A stretch of 50,684 bases of DNA, taken from Microbulbifer halophilus (lineage in GTDB: Bacteria > Pseudomonadota > Gammaproteobacteria > Pseudomonadales > Cellvibrionaceae). Positions 8,132-16,278 of the stretch are shown here, piece by piece (position 1 is the stretch's first letter; each line of letters begins with the position of its first letter). The notes under the pieces are model-generated. The model did no database searches, was not told the origin of the DNA, and saw nothing but the letters and a program-made list of their open reading frames with translations. The stretch lies in contig NZ_JAPIVK010000007.1 of the NCBI RefSeq assembly GCF_026183675.1, positions 102,466 to 153,149 on the forward strand. The letters are read 5' to 3'. The position numbers and the translations under genes are program-made.

Positions 8132-9961
8132 CTATCCTGCTGTTTGCTGTTGTAACAAAGTCGCGTAGCGGCCGCCCTGGTCGAGCAGCTCGGCGTGATT
8201 GCCGCTCTCGATGATCCGGCCCTGCTCCATCACCAGAATGCGGTCGGCACTTTCGATGGTGCTCAGGCGGTGGGCGATCACGAAGGTGGTGCGGTCCTTC
8301 ATCGCCTCGGTGAGGGCCAGTTGGATGGCGCGTTCGGATTCGTTGTCCAGCGCCGAGGTGGCTTCATCCAGGATCAGGATCGGTGCATCCTTCAACAGCG
8401 CCCGCGCAATGGCCAGGCGCTGGCGCTGGCCGCCGGAGAGCATCTGCGCATTGTCCCCGAGCGCGGTATCCAGGCCGTTGGGCAGCTCATCGACAAAATC
8501 CGTGGCGTGGGCCAGCTCGATGGCCCGCCACACCTGCTCGGGTGTGGCATCTTCCAGTTCGCCGTACGCAATGTTGCGGTAGACGGTATCGTTAAACAGT
8601 ACGATATTCTGCGACACCATGCTGATCTGGCGGCGCAGGGATTCCAGCGGCACCTGGCTGATATCCACGCCGTCTAGCAGGATGCGGCCACTGGTCGGTT
8701 CGTAGAAGCGGGCCAGCAGACTCACGAGGGTGCTCTTGCCGGAACCGGAGGCCCCCACCAGGGCCACCGTCTGCCCCGGCTCCACGGCAAAACTGATATC
8801 GGTCAGCACCGCCGGTGCCGATTCGTCGTAGCGGAAGCCGAGCCGATCGAAGGTGACAGCGCCGTACACCGGTTTCGGCAAGGCGGCGGTTCCGCCCTTC
8901 GGCTCCCCGGGCGCATCGAACACCTCGAAAATACTCTCCGCCGCAGCGATACCTTTCTGGATATCCGCAAACACTTCCGACAGGCTGCGCACCGGCTTGG
9001 CCAGGGAGGCAGCCGCACCGATATAGGCAGCGAAAACACCGGCGGTCATGGACTCCACCATGCCCGGCGCCAGTGCCAGCCAGACAATGGTGGCGGTCGA
9101 CAACCCCACCAGAATCTGGATGACGGAAACGCTGCCGTTGTTCGCCACCACCAGCTTCATGAACTGCTGGCGATTTTTGTCACTGGCGGTGTGAAAGCGG
9201 GCGTTCTCGTACTTCTGCCCCCCGTACATACGCACCACCTGATAGCCATTGATGGCTTCCTGGGTGACATGGGTGACATCGCCCATAGTGTTCTGGATGC
9301 GGTGGCTGAGCTTGCGGAATCGCTTGCCTACGGTGCGCACGATGAAGGCGATGATGGGCGCGAACACAAAAAACGTCAGTGTGAGTTTCCAGTTCACCAG
9401 CAGCAGATAGACCAGCAACCCGATGGTGGTGAAGGATTCGCGAATCAGGGTTTTTACCGCCTTGGTGATGGAATTGGTGACCTGCTCAATATTGTAGGAC
9501 ACCTTGGAAATCAGGTAGGCGCCGGTGTAGCGATCGAAATAGGCACTGGGCAATTGGCCGATTTTGGCAAACAGCTCGGTGCGCAGGCTGTGAATCACCG
9601 CGCGTGCCACATAGGCGAGGCCATAGCTGCCGATAAAATTGCCGCAGGCGCGCAGCACAATAATCGACAGCATTGCCAGCGGAATCAGCCAGCGCGCGGT
9701 CTCCTTGGGCATGACGCCACCGGGAAACCAGGCGGCGACATATTTGGCGAGAAAGCCGCGGGTTTCCTCGATGCCGGAACCGACGGTGTCGAGCAGCAGC
9801 TCGGTCACCGCAATCAGGCTGACCCCCATGACCGAAAACAACAGGAAGCCGAACACCGCGAGGGCGAAGATCGGCCAGTGTGGCAGGGCATAGGAAAGCA
9901 GGCGGCGGTAAGTTTTCGCCCCGTGCTGTGGTTTGCTCGGGGGCGTGTCGGCTCTATCCAT
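8132..9961 (-). CDS. msbA: Lipid A export ABC transporter, permease/ATP-binding protein
   Basis: Homodimeric half-transporter that flips lipid A-core across the inner membrane. The 609-aa protein has six hydrophobic segments in its first 340 residues, followed by an ABC domain. Walker A is VGASGSGKST, the signature is MLSGGQRQRLAIARALL, Walker B is APILILDEATSALD, and the switch His lies in VIAHRLSTIE. It is immediately upstream of lpxK with a 9-bp gap, as in many gammaproteobacteria. The 100-bp space between exbD and msbA contains a partial REP-like sequence. Confidence 0.97.
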   Translation of the reverse strand: MDRADTPPSKPQHGAKTYRRLLSYALPHWPIFALAVFGFLLFSVMGVSLIAVTELLLDTVGSGIEETRGFLAKYVAAWFPGGVMPKETARWLIPLAMLSIIVLRACGNFIGSYGLAYVARAVIHSLRTELFAKIGQLPSAYFDRYTGAYLISKVSYNIEQVTNSITKAVKTLIRESFTTIGLLVYLLLVNWKLTLTFFVFAPIIAFIVRTVGKRFRKLSHRIQNTMGDVTHVTQEAINGYQVVRMYGGQKYENARFHTASDKNRQQFMKLVVANNGSVSVIQILVGLSTATIVWLALAPGMVESMTAGVFAAYIGAAASLAKPVRSLSEVFADIQKGIAAAESIFEVFDAPGEPKGGTAALPKPVYGAVTFDRLGFRYDESAPAVLTDISFAVEPGQTVALVGASGSGKSTLVSLLARFYEPTSGRILLDGVDISQVPLESLRRQISMVSQNIVLFNDTVYRNIAYGELEDATPEQVWRAIELAHATDFVDELPNGLDTALGDNAQMLSGGQRQRLAIARALLKDAPILILDEATSALDNESERAIQLALTEAMKDRTTFVIAHRLSTIESADRILVMEQGRIIESGNHAELLDQGGRYATLLQQQTAG

Positions 9962-9993
9962 ACAAATTCATATCTGGAGCCCACCCCGAAATT

Positions 9994-10026
9994 ACCCGGT
10001 AGGATGGGCAAGGCGCAGCCTGTCCC
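9994..10026. repeat. Partial REP-like sequence
   Basis: gtaggatgggcaaggcgcagcctgtccc resembles one arm of the inverted repeat at 32000-32077 (gtaggatgggcaaagcgaagcgtgcccatc). Only one arm is present here. Confidence 0.5.
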
Positions 10027-10061
10027 TTAGATTGGCGGGAAAACCGCGCGGGCGTCGCGAA

Positions 10062-10481
10062 CTAATTTTCTTCCGGCTGCCGCGTGGTAATGCTGAGGTT
10101 GACGAATCCCAGCTGCCCGGCGGCATCCATGGCGCGCACCACGGCCTGGTGTTCGGCGGTGGCGTCGGCGGTAATGACCAGGGGGCGATTGTACTCGTCC
10201 GCGGAAACTTCCGACAGCGCCGATTTCAGGGTAGTCAGCTTTTTGTTGATCAGGGCGCGGCCGTCCACGGAATAGGAACCGTCCGCGTTGATCAACACCT
10301 CCACCGAGCGCGGAGCCTCCCGCGCCTCCGGCCCCGCCGCCTCCGGCAGGTTCAGTTCCAGGTGGCTCTCCTTGGTGAAGGTGGTGGACACCATAAAGAA
10401 GATCAGTAGCAGGAATACCACGTCGATCAGCGGTGTCAGGTTGACCCCGTCCTGCTCTTTGGCCTGGCGGCGAAATTGCAT
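10062..10481 (-). CDS. exbD: ExbD/TolR-family biopolymer transport protein
   Basis: Proton-channel subunit that, with ExbB, energises TonB-type or related outer-membrane work. The product is 139 aa. It has a short cytoplasmic start (MQFRRQAKEQDGVNLTPLIDV), one membrane span carrying the essential Asp (PLIDVVFLLLIFFMV) and a periplasmic domain. The gene is 14 bp downstream of exbB. No tonB gene is adjacent. This pair between comEC and msbA/lpxK corresponds to the exbB2-exbD2-like genes of Pseudomonas, whose partner may be LPS-linked rather than siderophore-linked; that role is inference. Confidence 0.92.
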   Translation of the reverse strand: MQFRRQAKEQDGVNLTPLIDVVFLLLIFFMVSTTFTKESHLELNLPEAAGPEAREAPRSVEVLINADGSYSVDGRALINKKLTTLKSALSEVSADEYNRPLVITADATAEHQAVVRAMDAAGQLGFVNLSITTRQPEEN

Positions 10482-10495
10482 CTTACGCTCTCCGC

Positions 10496-11116
10496 TCAGG
10501 CCGTTTCGATACGGCGGTCACTGTGCAGCGCGTCCACCAGTTTCACCGCCTCCTGCTCCATGGCGACGACAATGCTGTCCAGCCGGCGCTGAAAATAGCG
10601 GTGCGCCAATAGCGCCGGAATCGCCACCGTCAGACCCGCGGCCGTGGTAATCAGCGCCTGACTGATACCGCCCGCCAACACGCCGGCATTGCCGGTGCCC
10701 TCGAGCATGATGGCGGTAAACACCTGGATCATGCCTACTACGGTGCCCAACAGACCGATCAGCGGTGCCACCGCGGCAATGGTGCCCAGCGCGCCGAGAA
10801 AACGCTCCAACTCGTGTATCACCTGGCTCGCGGCCTCCTCGATACTGTCTTTCATGACATCGCGACCGTGGCGGGAGTTGGACAGACCCGCGGCGAAAAT
10901 TCGGCCGAGGTGGGAGGAATCGCGCAGCTCCTTGATCTTTTCGCCGTCGACCTGATTGTTTTTCAACCAGCCCCAGACCTCACCCAGCAGTGTGCGCGGC
11001 GCGATGCGGCGCGGGTTCAGGGTCCAGAGGCGCTCGATACAGATGGCGATAACGGCGACGGAACAAAGCAGGATCGGCAGCATCAGCCAGCCGCCGGATT
11101 TTATGATTTCTAACAC
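10496..11116 (-). CDS. exbB: ExbB/TolQ/MotA-family proton channel protein
   Basis: Inner-membrane proton-channel subunit paired with ExbD. The product is 206 aa, starting with GTG at 11116 (VLEIIKSGGWLMLPILLCSV). It has three hydrophobic segments, a cytoplasmic loop with LARIF-like sequence, and the conserved region LGTIAAVAPLIGLLGTVVGMIQVF that lines the channel. The C-terminal segment AGGISQALITTAAGLTVAIPAL is typical of the MotA/TolQ/ExbB family. It lies 45 bp downstream of comEC on the same strand. Confidence 0.93.
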   Translation of the reverse strand: MLEIIKSGGWLMLPILLCSVAVIAICIERLWTLNPRRIAPRTLLGEVWGWLKNNQVDGEKIKELRDSSHLGRIFAAGLSNSRHGRDVMKDSIEEAASQVIHELERFLGALGTIAAVAPLIGLLGTVVGMIQVFTAIMLEGTGNAGVLAGGISQALITTAAGLTVAIPALLAHRYFQRRLDSIVVAMEQEAVKLVDALHSDRRIETA

Positions 11117-11161
11117 TGTTCTCGGTCCCAGACTGCGGAAGGGAATTAATGGACAGGAACT

Positions 11162-13681
11162 CTACCACAGCTCGCCCCGGCGGCTAAGTCTCCGGTCGTC
11201 GCCATTTTCATCCTTGTGATCCGCATACCAGAATCGCGGTGCCTCCCGGGCAAGCGCGATTTCGGGCTTCGCACCACTGCCCCGCCAGACCAGTTCAACC
11301 GCACCGTTCGCCGCCGTATTGAACAACTGCGCACCGCTGCGGCGATAGCGCGCCACGACATCCCCGTGCGGATGGCCGAAGTGATGGCGAAAGCCCGCAC
11401 TGAACACCACCCGCCGCGGCTTCGCCCAGTCGATCAATGCCGGCGACGAGGACGAACGGGAACCATGGTGTGGCGCCACCAATAGATCCACCGGCTCCAT
11501 ACCGGCAAAGCGGCTGGCGAGCTCGCGCTCTACCGAGCGGGAGATATCCCCCGCCAGCAGGATGCGCACATGGCGCCACTGCAGCAGTACGACACAGCTG
11601 TGGTCGTTCTCCTCCCCGGAAACCCGAAGCGATTGCGGCCACAACCACTGAATCCTCAGGTCACCCACGCGCCGCGGCGGGCCGGCTCGACACCGCTCAC
11701 CACCCAGGCGGCCCGCCAGCTGCCCCGGCGCATGCAGCTGCCCAATCTCCAGCGACTCGCTCAAGCCGCGCAGACCACCGGCGTGATCGCTGTCGCCGTG
11801 ACTCAGCACCAACCGGTCCAACCGGCGTTCGCCCTCCCCCAGCAGGTAGGGCGTCACTATCTGGCTGCCGGCACTCCAGCCGGACGCCGACAGCGGGCCG
11901 GCATCGTAGACCAGCCGCTGCTCCGGTGAACGCACCGTCACGGCCAGGCCCTGGCCCACATCCAGCACCGCCACCCGCAGGGATTCCACCTCGGGCGCCG
12001 TAGCCGCACCCGGCCAGAACGGCAGCGACAGCGGCAGCGCGAACAGCCAGCCGAGCTGCCTGCCCGGCAGGCCCGCCGGCAGCAACAATAACAGCAGACA
12101 AGCACCCGCCAGCAGCAGTCCCGTCACACCCGGCGGCGCGCCCAGGGGCTGCCAGGCCGCCAACATCCCCTGCCCTTGCTCCAGCAGCTGCATCAACAGT
12201 TGCAGTTGCCTGCCGGCGAGCCACAGGCACCAGTCCCCCGGGGCGGTGCCGGCCAGCATCGCCCCCACCATCAGCGCAGGCAGTATCCCCAGCCCCATCC
12301 AGGGGATGGCCAACAGGTTCAGCAGCATCCCGCTGACACTGAAGCCGGAGAAAAAGAACAGCGACGGCAACAGCAGCGCCAGGCAGATGACCCACTGGCT
12401 GCGCGCCAGCCCACAGAACCAGCGCCACAACCGGCGGCCCGCGGGCTCCGAATGATCAACCTCCCCGGTTTCCCGGGTATTCAGCCGCAGGCGGTGGCTG
12501 AAACCGAGCAACAGGGCCCCGACAGCCACAAAAGACAACCAGAAACCGGCGCCGTAAAACGCCAGCGGCTGCAGTGTCAGCACCGCGGCCAGCGCCAGCG
12601 CGAAAGCGAGACCCGCGGAGATCCGGCGCCGCCAGCGCCAGGCCAGCAACAGCACCCAGGTCATCACCAATGCCCGCTGGGCCGACAGGGGCGCACCCGC
12701 CAGCAGGGTGTAAACCGCCGTTCCCGCCAGTGCCGCCGCGGTGCCAATCGACAGCGGCGCCCTACCCGACAGCGCCCCCGCGGCCCGTGCCAACAGGCCG
12801 CCGAGGAGCAGGCAGAAGCCGCCCACCATCCCCACATGCAGCCCGGAGATCGCCAGCAGATGGGCCGTGCCGGTATCCCGCAACAGCTCCTTGTCGCTGC
12901 GCGAAAGCCCCGAGCGATCACCGAGCAACAGCGCACTCAACAGGTCCGGCCGCGGCGGCGATGCCGCCAGCAACCGGTCCCGCAGCCAGTGGCGCAGTGC
13001 CGGCAGGCCTGCATTCCGCCCCAGTAATCTCGCCTCCCCGTCCTGCGGCCGCACATAGCCGGTGGCGTAGACACCGCGCCGCAGTAGCCATCCCTCGTAG
13101 TCGAAGCTGTGGGGATTGACGCTGCCGCGCGGGCGCTTGAGGCGTAATGGCACAAGCCAGCGGCTGCCCGCGCGCAACTGCCGCACTGCGCTGTCCGGCG
13201 CGCGGTACCAGGTGAGATACAGAAGCTGGTCAGCCATTGCCGGCGGCGCGCGAAAATCCCCCGCCCGGGTGAGAACCCGGGCGGCAAAGCGGACGTCGGT
13301 CCCCGCCTCCCCGTTGCCATAGCGGGAATTGCCGGGGCGTGTATCGGGCAGGGAGACAATTCGCAGCGGCAGCACCATATCGGCGCCGTGCTGCGCCAGC
13401 GGCAGCCGCTCCGCCAGGGCCCGATGGTTGTGGTACAGGCTCCAGAGGCTGCCGGCGACAATGGCGATCGCCAGCGGGGCGAGACGGGCGCGGGCAGGCA
13501 ACACCAGGCAAACGATCGACAGGAAACCGCCGAGCGCAGCGGCGGACCACAGCGATGGCAACCGCGGCAGGCTGCCGGCGGCGATGATGGCGAGCGCATA
13601 ACACCACAGCAACGGCAACAGCGGCGTCGCCGTACGCCACCGGCACGGCACTCCTTCCCGGGTTTTGCCGACTCGCTCCAT
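11162..13681 (-). CDS. comEC: DNA internalisation-related competence protein ComEC/Rec2
   Basis: Polytopic inner-membrane channel for single-stranded DNA uptake. The product is 839 aa from the ATG at 13681; a GTG at 13747 would add 22 residues. Hydrophobic helices start near residue 25. They are followed by an OB-like periplasmic region (FAARVLTRAGDFRAPP), the ComEC/Rec2 core with the HLLAISGLHVGM motif (about residues 275-290) and a long helical bundle. A C-terminal metallo-beta-lactamase-like domain has the motif VLSHGDSDHAGGLRGL. The family includes both natural-transformation channels and uncharacterised relatives. No other competence gene is in this window. It heads the exbB-exbD-msbA-lpxK block. 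Confidence 0.93.
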   Translation of the reverse strand: MERVGKTREGVPCRWRTATPLLPLLWCYALAIIAAGSLPRLPSLWSAAALGGFLSIVCLVLPARARLAPLAIAIVAGSLWSLYHNHRALAERLPLAQHGADMVLPLRIVSLPDTRPGNSRYGNGEAGTDVRFAARVLTRAGDFRAPPAMADQLLYLTWYRAPDSAVRQLRAGSRWLVPLRLKRPRGSVNPHSFDYEGWLLRRGVYATGYVRPQDGEARLLGRNAGLPALRHWLRDRLLAASPPRPDLLSALLLGDRSGLSRSDKELLRDTGTAHLLAISGLHVGMVGGFCLLLGGLLARAAGALSGRAPLSIGTAAALAGTAVYTLLAGAPLSAQRALVMTWVLLLAWRWRRRISAGLAFALALAAVLTLQPLAFYGAGFWLSFVAVGALLLGFSHRLRLNTRETGEVDHSEPAGRRLWRWFCGLARSQWVICLALLLPSLFFFSGFSVSGMLLNLLAIPWMGLGILPALMVGAMLAGTAPGDWCLWLAGRQLQLLMQLLEQGQGMLAAWQPLGAPPGVTGLLLAGACLLLLLLPAGLPGRQLGWLFALPLSLPFWPGAATAPEVESLRVAVLDVGQGLAVTVRSPEQRLVYDAGPLSASGWSAGSQIVTPYLLGEGERRLDRLVLSHGDSDHAGGLRGLSESLEIGQLHAPGQLAGRLGGERCRAGPPRRVGDLRIQWLWPQSLRVSGEENDHSCVVLLQWRHVRILLAGDISRSVERELASRFAGMEPVDLLVAPHHGSRSSSSPALIDWAKPRRVVFSAGFRHHFGHPHGDVVARYRRSGAQLFNTAANGAVELVWRGSGAKPEIALAREAPRFWYADHKDENGDDRRLSRRGELW

Positions 13682-13849
13682 CAATGCATCACTTCCCTGT
13701 CCTCGAGCCCCGGTTGTGCCAGAGGCGATGGCAGCCTGTAAAGGCACACCTTTAAGTCTCTCGACACCTCGACATCTTCACAACCTGTCCAACCTGTTTT
13801 TCAGGTACTGCATGGTCATAAAAAATTAAAAAAAGTGCCATCTTTAACT

Positions 13850-13958
13850 TGTTTGTAATATTTGGATCGCAGAATTCGCACCAACTCGAGAGGCGGTCAG
13901 GATTCGGACCCATAACCACCGGCTCTCGGCGACAACCATAAACTGTGCGAGGCGACCG
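13850..13958 (+). promoter_or_regulatory. Probable porin promoter and leader
   Basis: An AT-rich patch (13822-13861) ends in TAATAT at 13856-13861, about 98 bp before the porin ATG, a plausible -10. The upstream ttaactt is a poor -35. A GAGG-like ribosome site precedes the ATG. Confidence 0.35.
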
Positions 13959-14894
13959 ATGAAGAAGACCGCTGTTTCCCTGGCCATAGCCGCAGCGCTG
14001 CCCGCGCTGGCCAGCGCCGACACCTTCACCTTTTACGGCAAGGCGAATGTGGATTTCCAATCCGCGGACGAGGGCGACGGTGCCACTACCGATATCGAGA
14101 GCAATGCCTCCCGTCTGGGCGCCAAGGGCGAACTGCCCTTCGACAGCGGCGTCAAGGGCATCTACAAGCTGGAATATGGTGTCGATATCGACGGCGATTC
14201 GGAGGAGACGCTCAAGCGGCGCAATCTTTATGCGGGGCTGGAGGGCGGTTTCGGCCAGGTGATCGCCGGTCGTTTCGATACCCCCATGCGGCTCGCCCAG
14301 AAAAAAGTGGATCTGTTCAACGACCTGGAAGGCGATATCGGTAGCGTCATCACCCGGAGCGAGAATCGCGAATCCGGCCATGTGCAATACACGACGCCTG
14401 CATTTTCAGGCTTTACCCTGGCCGCCTCGCATATCAGCCACGGCGACGAAGTGATCGGACAGGACCAACTCGGCCGGGATATCACCCGCGATAACGGTAC
14501 CTCCATGTCCCTGGCCTACGATAAAAACGGGATCTACCTCGCCTATGGTATAGACCGGAATGTCGAAGCCAACGACTGGAATGTGCAACGCCTGGCGGGC
14601 CAGTACAACATCGGCCCGGTTCAGGTGGGGGCCCTCTTTGAGGAGCAGGAAAAGGCGGATGGCAGCACCCAGGACGGCTGGATGGCCTCCGCCGCCTACA
14701 GCATCAACCGGTGGACCGCGAAAGCCCAGTACGGCCAGTCCGATGTGGTGGTGGCCGATGCGGAAACCTACAGCCTGGGCCTGGACTACAAGCTGTCCAG
14801 CGCGGCCAAGGTGTTCGGCTTCTATACCGACGAGACCGCTGCTGACGATTACGATCGCAGTTACTTCGGTATCGGTACCGAGTTCAAATTCTGA
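13959..14894 (+). CDS. Gram-negative porin
   Basis: A general-diffusion-type outer-membrane porin, 311 aa. The signal peptide is clear (MKKTAVSLAIAAALPALASA, cleaved before DTFTF). The mature part starts with the usual FYGKANVDF strand. It shows alternating amphipathic strands and the RNLYAGLEGGFGQVIAGRFDTP segment that leads to the constriction loop, and it ends with the obligatory C-terminal Phe (GIGTEFKF) used by the BAM complex. It is somewhat short for the family (usual 320-380 aa). The substrate cannot be predicted. It is monocistronic and diverges from comEC. Confidence 0.93.
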   Translation: MKKTAVSLAIAAALPALASADTFTFYGKANVDFQSADEGDGATTDIESNASRLGAKGELPFDSGVKGIYKLEYGVDIDGDSEETLKRRNLYAGLEGGFGQVIAGRFDTPMRLAQKKVDLFNDLEGDIGSVITRSENRESGHVQYTTPAFSGFTLAASHISHGDEVIGQDQLGRDITRDNGTSMSLAYDKNGIYLAYGIDRNVEANDWNVQRLAGQYNIGPVQVGALFEEQEKADGSTQDGWMASAAYSINRWTAKAQYGQSDVVVADAETYSLGLDYKLSSAAKVFGFYTDETAADDYDRSYFGIGTEFKF

Positions 14895-14908
14895 AGCCGG
14901 GTTTGATG

Positions 14909-14941
14909 TTCCCTCCCCCGGGGAGAGAGTTAAGGATAGGG
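14909..14941. repeat. REP-like palindrome after porin gene
   Basis: ccctcccccggggagagagttaaggatagggg contains a ctcccccggggag dyad (14912-14926) of the same kind as at 1656-1680. It lies between the convergent porin and glycosyltransferase genes and may act as a bidirectional terminator. Confidence 0.5.
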
Positions 14942-14961
14942 GCAAGCTGCGGGCAGGTTGG

Positions 14962-16278
14962 TCAGCTATAGTGCATGCCCGACGGCGCCCTTGCGCTGCC
15001 CGCGGGCTCGGGCAACAGTCCCCATGACCGCAGTTGTGCAATCGCATTGGCGACGCCGTCCTCCGCTCGCAAACACTCGCCCAGAGCCGCCGCCCGCCGA
15101 CCCATGGAGCCGGAGAGACCGGAGCGGATGGCATCGGCGAGCGCCGCAGCGGTCAGCTCTTTGCGCCTGACCGCCGGCGGCGCGACGCCCACCTCAGCCA
15201 GGCGCCAGGCCCAGAAGGGCTGGTCGCCGAAGAAAGGGACAACCACTGAGGGAATACCGGCGCGCAGGGCCGCGGCAGTGGTGCCGGCGCCGCCGTGGTG
15301 CACCGCCAGGGCAACGCGGGGAAACAGCCAGTCGTGGGGCGCGGCGTCAATGGCGAAGAAGTTCCCGTCCCCCGCCCTCTCCACCACTTCCCTCGACAGC
15401 CCGCCCCAGCCGGTGGCGATCAGGGCCCGGCGACCACTGCGGCGCAGCCCCTCCAGGACCCTGGCGGTAAAGTCCCCGGAATCGCCACTGCGCATACTGC
15501 CAAACCCCACGTACACCGGCTTCGGGCCGGCGGCGAGAAAATCCGCCAGCGCCGGCGGCGGCCGCCAGTCCCGCTCCCCGTCCAGGAACCAGTTGCCCGC
15601 TACCCGCACCGATGCCGGCCAGTGACGCGAGGGCGGCACCAGCAGGGGGCTGAAACCGTAGAGCAACTTCTGGCTCTCGCGCCCGACGCTGTAGGTGGGC
15701 CCCCGCCGGGGAAAGGCCGGCAGGCCCAGCTCCCGGCGCACCCCGGCGTAGGCCGGGCTCAGCATCTGCCAGGTGAGCAGGCGACAGAAATGAAACAGCA
15801 GCCGGTTGACCGCGCCCGGGCGGGGCCGCTCCGGCGGCGGCAGCATCATCGGCGGGATATCCGGGCAGGGGGTGATCGGCTGCAGGTGGGTCTCCACCAC
15901 CGGCCGCCCCAGCAGCTCCCCGAAAGAGGATGCCAGCGGCGCCACCATACCGTTGCCCAGCAGCAGGTCTGCATCCTCCGCGGCCGCCCGCCCCTGCTCC
16001 GGCCACCCAGACGCCATGGCACCGAGTTCACGCCGCGCCGTGGCGAGCAGTGCCAGCGGGTTGAGCCCCCGTTGCAACGCCCCCGGATCCCTAGCCATGA
16101 TGTCGAGGAAGTCCGCATTCAACGGCGCGAACTCCAGCCCGTGCCCGGTAATCAGCGGCTCGCAGGTATTGCCACTGGCGATGCGCACCCGACAACCCGC
16201 CCGCTGCAGGCCGCGGCCGAGGGCGACGAAGGGGCGCACGTCTCCCTGGGTGCCGATGGAGAAAATGGTTATCCGCAC
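14962..16278 (-). CDS. UGT-family (GT1/GT28-like) glycosyltransferase
   Basis: Transfers an activated sugar, probably to the product of the adjacent NRPS. The product is 438 aa. The start is the GTG at 16278 (VRITIFSIGTQGDVRPFVALGRGL), which overlaps the NRPS stop by 10 bp; this coupled start beats the much longer open frame running back through the NRPS. The N-terminal half is an acceptor-type Rossmann domain. The C-terminal half has the donor-binding signature PKPVYVGFGSM and APHDWLFPRVALAVHHGGAGTTAAALRAG, followed by FFGDQPFWAWR. This HHGGAGTT form is shared with sterol/macrolide glycosyltransferases and RhlB. There is no signal peptide or membrane span. Sugar donor and acceptor are unknown; glycosylation of an NRPS-made acyl-amino acid is inferred only from operon structure. 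Confidence 0.9.
   Translation of the reverse strand: MRITIFSIGTQGDVRPFVALGRGLQRAGCRVRIASGNTCEPLITGHGLEFAPLNADFLDIMARDPGALQRGLNPLALLATARRELGAMASGWPEQGRAAAEDADLLLGNGMVAPLASSFGELLGRPVVETHLQPITPCPDIPPMMLPPPERPRPGAVNRLLFHFCRLLTWQMLSPAYAGVRRELGLPAFPRRGPTYSVGRESQKLLYGFSPLLVPPSRHWPASVRVAGNWFLDGERDWRPPPALADFLAAGPKPVYVGFGSMRSGDSGDFTARVLEGLRRSGRRALIATGWGGLSREVVERAGDGNFFAIDAAPHDWLFPRVALAVHHGGAGTTAAALRAGIPSVVVPFFGDQPFWAWRLAEVGVAPPAVRRKELTAAALADAIRSGLSGSMGRRAAALGECLRAEDGVANAIAQLRSWGLLPEPAGSARAPSGMHYS

Noticed and set aside
5105..9950. Long plus-strand frames opposite murB, kdsB, lpxK and msbA
   Set aside because: They are antisense shadows of GC-rich genes with low-complexity Arg/Gln/His-rich products and no ribosome sites.
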